From: an uncultured Blautia sp.
Lineage (GTDB): Bacteria; Bacillota; Clostridia; Lachnospirales; Lachnospiraceae
Length of the DNA stretch: 53,576 bases
NCBI GenBank assembly: GCA_900541345.1
Contig: UQJE01000010.1
Span: forward strand, 1 to 53,576
Direction: 5' to 3'
The notes under the pieces were generated by a model. The model made no database searches. It was not told the origin of the DNA and was given only the letters and a program-made list of their open reading frames with translations. A program made the translations under genes and the position numbers. The first letter of the stretch is position 1. Each line of letters opens with the position of its first letter. Positions 51,308 to 53,576 of this stretch are shown here, piece after piece.

Positions 51308-51900
51308 TACTGGAAGGCAGAAATCTTACATTTTCCTATGATCAGAAGGAGGGAGCAGTTTTTTCCAATGTAAACTTACAGGTAGAAAATCACGAAAGAG
51401 TGGCGATTTTAGGTCCCAGTGGATTTGGAAAAACAACGCTCTGTAAAGTCCTTGCAGGATATTTAAAGCCTCTTGAAGGAGAGGTGCTGCTTGATGGAAA
51501 GCCTCTTCCTTCAAAAGGATACTGTCCGGTGCAGATGATATGGCAGCATCCGGAGAGGGCAGTCAATCCAAAGCTGCGCCTTGGAGATACTCTGGCAGAC
51601 GGAAAAGACGTAGATGAGAGGATCATAAGGGAGCTTGGTATAGAAAAAGACTGGAAGAAGCGGTATCCGCAGGAACTTTCCGGCGGAGAGCTGCAGAGGT
51701 TCTGTATTGCCAGAGCTTTGGGGAAAGATACAAAATTTTTGATTGCAGACGAAATCAGCACCATGCTTGATCTGATCACTCAGAGTCAGATCTGGAATTT
51801 TCTTTTAAAAGAAGTGAAGGAGAGGGAAATTGGACTTCTCGTCGTTTCCCACAGCGAACCCCTTCTCTCAAGGATTGCAGACAGACGCATTGTATTTTAA
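51304..51900 (+). CDS. ABC importer ATPase (OppF/NikE type, short)
   Basis: A 198-residue ATPase with Walker A LGPSGFGKT near residues 34-42, signature LSGGELQRF near 124-132, Walker B LIADEISTMLD near 143-153 and the switch histidine in VVSHSEP. It lacks the C-terminal extension of OppF and DppF and is nearer to NikE or minimal OppF-like proteins. Walker B is followed by Ile-Ser instead of the common Pro-Thr. It closes the operon; the terminator stem overlaps its last codons. Confidence 0.9.
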   Translation: MILEGRNLTFSYDQKEGAVFSNVNLQVENHERVAILGPSGFGKTTLCKVLAGYLKPLEGEVLLDGKPLPSKGYCPVQMIWQHPERAVNPKLRLGDTLADGKDVDERIIRELGIEKDWKKRYPQELSGGELQRFCIARALGKDTKFLIADEISTMLDLITQSQIWNFLLKEVKEREIGLLVVSHSEPLLSRIADRRIVF

Positions 51901-51923
51901 TTACAATGCGTCTTATTTTTTTA
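51883..51923 (+). terminator. Intrinsic terminator at the end of the ABC operon
   Basis: A perfect 12-base stem: AGACGCATTGTA (51883-51894) pairs with TACAATGCGTCT (51902-51913) across a 7-base loop, followed by TATTTTTTTA. The stop codon of the last gene lies in the loop. Confidence 0.92.
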
Positions 51924-51951
51924 TTGACAAAATCATTTAACTTGCTATAAT
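51924..51951 (+). promoter_or_regulatory. Promoter of ilvN-ilvC
   Basis: A perfect TTGACA (51924-51929) and perfect TATAAT (51946-51951) are 16 bases apart. The transcript would have only ~40 leader bases, so there is no T-box or leader peptide in front of ilvN. Confidence 0.85.
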
Positions 51952-52001
51952 GATAAACATATAATAATTTATAAGTTTAAAGTATTGAAAGCGGGTGGAG
52001 T

Positions 52002-52499
52002 ATGCAGAAAAGAATTTTATCTCTGCTGGTAGATAATACAGCAGGTGTTTTGAGCCGAATTTCCGGACTTTTCAGCCGGCGCGGGTACAACATTGACAGC
52101 CTTACGGTTGGTGTGACTGCAGATGAACGTTTTTCCCGTATGACAGTTGTGTGCAGCGGCGATGAAATGATTCTGGAGCAGATTACAAAGCAGCTTGCCA
52201 AGCTTGTAGATGTGCGCGATATTAAAGTGCTGGAGCCAGAGGACAGCGTGAGTCGCGAGCTTGTATTGGTAAAAGTTGCTGCCAGAGCAGAACAGCGTCA
52301 GGGAATCATTTCCATTGCGGATATTTTCCGGGCAAAGGTAGTTGATGTAAGCAAGGATTCCCTTGTGGTTGAAATGACAGGCACAAAGAGCAAACTGGAA
52401 GCCTTTATTGACCTTATGGGATCTTATGAAATTCTTGAACTTGCAAGAACCGGTGTGACAGGGCTTTCAAGAGGGGCAAAAGATGTACGTTTTCTTTAA
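52002..52499 (+). CDS. ilvN: Acetolactate synthase small (regulatory) subunit
   Basis: A 165-residue protein with an N-terminal ACT domain (LSLLVDNTAGVLSRISGLFSRRGYNI, split: LLVDNTAGVLSRI, then FSRRGYNIDSL) and the C-terminal ALS_ss_C domain (GSYEILELARTGVTGLSRG region). It stimulates the catalytic subunit and gives feedback control by valine. The catalytic subunit gene ilvB is not next to it in this window; it may lie elsewhere. A strong promoter precedes it, and ilvC follows after 45 bases. Confidence 0.95.
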   Translation: MQKRILSLLVDNTAGVLSRISGLFSRRGYNIDSLTVGVTADERFSRMTVVCSGDEMILEQITKQLAKLVDVRDIKVLEPEDSVSRELVLVKVAARAEQRQGIISIADIFRAKVVDVSKDSLVVEMTGTKSKLEAFIDLMGSYEILELARTGVTGLSRGAKDVRFL

Positions 52500-52544
52500 T
52501 TAGAAAATACATATACATAATGACATTATAGGAGGAAGAGAAAA

Positions 52545-53564
52545 ATGGCAAACAGAATTTTTTATCAGGAAGATTGTAATTTAAGCTTATTAGATGGAAA
52601 GACCATCGCAGTAATCGGATACGGAAGCCAGGGACATGCACATGCTCTTAATGCAAAAGAATCCGGTTGTAATGTGATTATCGGTCTTTACGAGGGAAGC
52701 AAATCCTGGAAAAAAGCAGAAGAACAGGGATTTGAAGTATATACAGCGGCAGAGGCAGCAAAAAAAGCGGATATTATCATGATTCTTATTAATGACGAAA
52801 AACAGGCTGCTCTTTACAAAAAAGACATCGAACCAAACCTGGAAGAAGGAAATATGCTGATGTTTGCTCACGGCTTCAACATCCATTTTGGCTGCATCGT
52901 ACCTCCGAAGAATGTAGACGTTACTATGATTGCCCCAAAAGGACCGGGACATACTGTAAGAAGTGAATACCAGGATGGAAAAGGCGTGCCGTGTCTCGTT
53001 GCAGTAGAGCAGGATGCAACAGGAAAAGCACTTGATACAGCCCTTGCATATGCACTTGCCATTGGAGGAGCACGAGCTGGTGTTCTGGAAACAACATTCC
53101 GTACAGAGACAGAGACAGACCTTTTTGGCGAGCAGGCAGTTCTCTGTGGAGGTGTGTGTGCGCTTATGCAGGCTGGTTTTGAGACTCTTGTTGAAGCAGG
53201 ATATGACCCAAGAAACGCATACTTTGAATGTATCCATGAGATGAAACTGATTGTAGACCTGATTTATCAGTCTGGTTTTGCAGGAATGAGATATTCTATC
53301 TCCAATACAGCAGAATACGGCGATTATATCACAGGGCCGAAGATTATCACAGAAGACACAAAGAAAGCCATGAAGAAAATCCTGTCCGATATTCAGGACG
53401 GTACATTTGCAAAAGACTTCCTTCTGGATATGTCCTCAGCAGGCAGCCAGGTTCATTTCAAAGCCATGAGAAAGCTTGCTTCCGAGCATCCGTCTGAAAT
53501 CGTTGGTGAGGAAATCCGTAAACTGTACAGCTGGAACGGTGAAGATAAACTGATTAACAATTAA
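52545..53564 (+). CDS. ilvC: Ketol-acid reductoisomerase
   Basis: A 339-residue class I (short) KARI. The NADP(H)-binding motif is VIGYGSQGHAHALN near residues 22-35, the metal ligands lie in TDLFGEQAVLCGG near 188-200 and the later YECIHEMKLIVDL-type helix (here FECIHEMKLIVDL). It converts acetolactate to dihydroxyisovalerate in valine, leucine and isoleucine synthesis. AGGAGG precedes the ATG. The gene is complete, with only 12 bases left in the window. Confidence 0.97.
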   Translation: MANRIFYQEDCNLSLLDGKTIAVIGYGSQGHAHALNAKESGCNVIIGLYEGSKSWKKAEEQGFEVYTAAEAAKKADIIMILINDEKQAALYKKDIEPNLEEGNMLMFAHGFNIHFGCIVPPKNVDVTMIAPKGPGHTVRSEYQDGKGVPCLVAVEQDATGKALDTALAYALAIGGARAGVLETTFRTETETDLFGEQAVLCGGVCALMQAGFETLVEAGYDPRNAYFECIHEMKLIVDLIYQSGFAGMRYSISNTAEYGDYITGPKIITEDTKKAMKKILSDIQDGTFAKDFLLDMSSAGSQVHFKAMRKLASEHPSEIVGEEIRKLYSWNGEDKLINN

Positions 53565-53576
53565 TTTTAAAAGAAA

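Noticed and set aside
51952..52001. T-box or leader-peptide attenuator before ilvN
   Set aside because: The leader is about 40 bases, with no hairpin or anti-terminator pair; the only stem nearby terminates the preceding operon.
1..53576. CRISPR arrays, insertion sequences, prophage, tRNA and rRNA genes
   Set aside because: No regular direct repeats, transposase or integrase frames, or cloverleaf or rRNA signatures were seen on either strand.

Overview
The window reads as chromosome of an anaerobic, low-to-moderate G+C Bacillota, most likely a gut-type member of the Clostridia (Lachnospiraceae-like). The grounds are strong AGGAGG-type ribosome sites, frequent TTG/GTG starts, tightly packed overlapping genes, an oxygen-scavenging FprA/rubredoxin fusion, and a strictly anaerobic type of purine catabolism. 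Genus cannot be fixed from the sequence alone. I see no phage, insertion sequence, CRISPR array, tRNA or rRNA.

Layout. (1) 1-3622: the 3' part of a YfhO-family membrane protein, a GT2 glycosyltransferase and a GtrA-type flippase, together a three-component system for glycosylating cell-envelope polymers. (2) 3640-7735: late cobalamin assembly (cobT, cobU, cobS, a CobU-like short protein, a cobC-type phosphatase) and a DUF975 membrane protein, closed by a terminator. The cobC-type gene is broken exactly where a 14-base stretch identical to the start of an Illumina adapter replaces its HGG motif. (3) 8025-32227: a large purine/urate degradation and selenium-dependent molybdenum hydroxylase locus. 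The + strand operon is ssnA, ygfK, xdhD-like, xdhA, xdhB, xdhC, yqeB, a yqeC-mocA fusion, and a MATE transporter. The - strand operon is ygeX, ygeY, ygeW, arcC and meets the first tail to tail with 3 bases between the stop codons. Beyond a DUF1015 gene and an exported protein come a YheO-type regulator with a small unknown partner, divergent from a hydantoinase/dihydropyrimidinase gene. (4) 32477-39253: membrane proteins of unknown function, an A+T-rich methyltransferase that appears to have replaced most of a duplicated gene, two convergent MATE transporters sharing a strong bidirectional terminator, and a TRIC-type channel. (5) 39513-46783: a Crh/HPr-like protein without the phosphorylatable histidine, a cupin, an M18 aminopeptidase, an ArsC/Spx-like protein, an FprA-rubredoxin-reductase fusion, an M20 amidohydrolase and a tyrosine-phosphatase-like protein lacking the catalytic arginine. 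(6) 46895-51900: a five-gene Dpp/Opp/Nik-type ABC importer. (7) 52002-53564: ilvN and ilvC.

How the purine genes fit together (inference from known families): the molybdenum hydroxylases (xdhD-like; xdhABC), matured with labile selenium by YqeB/YqeC and a cytidylated molybdopterin made by MocA, interconvert purines such as hypoxanthine, xanthine and urate; YgfK and SsnA supply further redox and amidohydrolase steps. A hydantoinase-type enzyme and YgeY open and trim ring fragments. YgeW is expected to release carbamoyl phosphate, ArcC to turn it into ATP, and YgeX to split 2,3-diaminopropionate to pyruvate and ammonia. No nucleobase permease or selD is present, so the MATE gene translationally coupled to yqeC-mocA is the only transporter candidate inside the locus.
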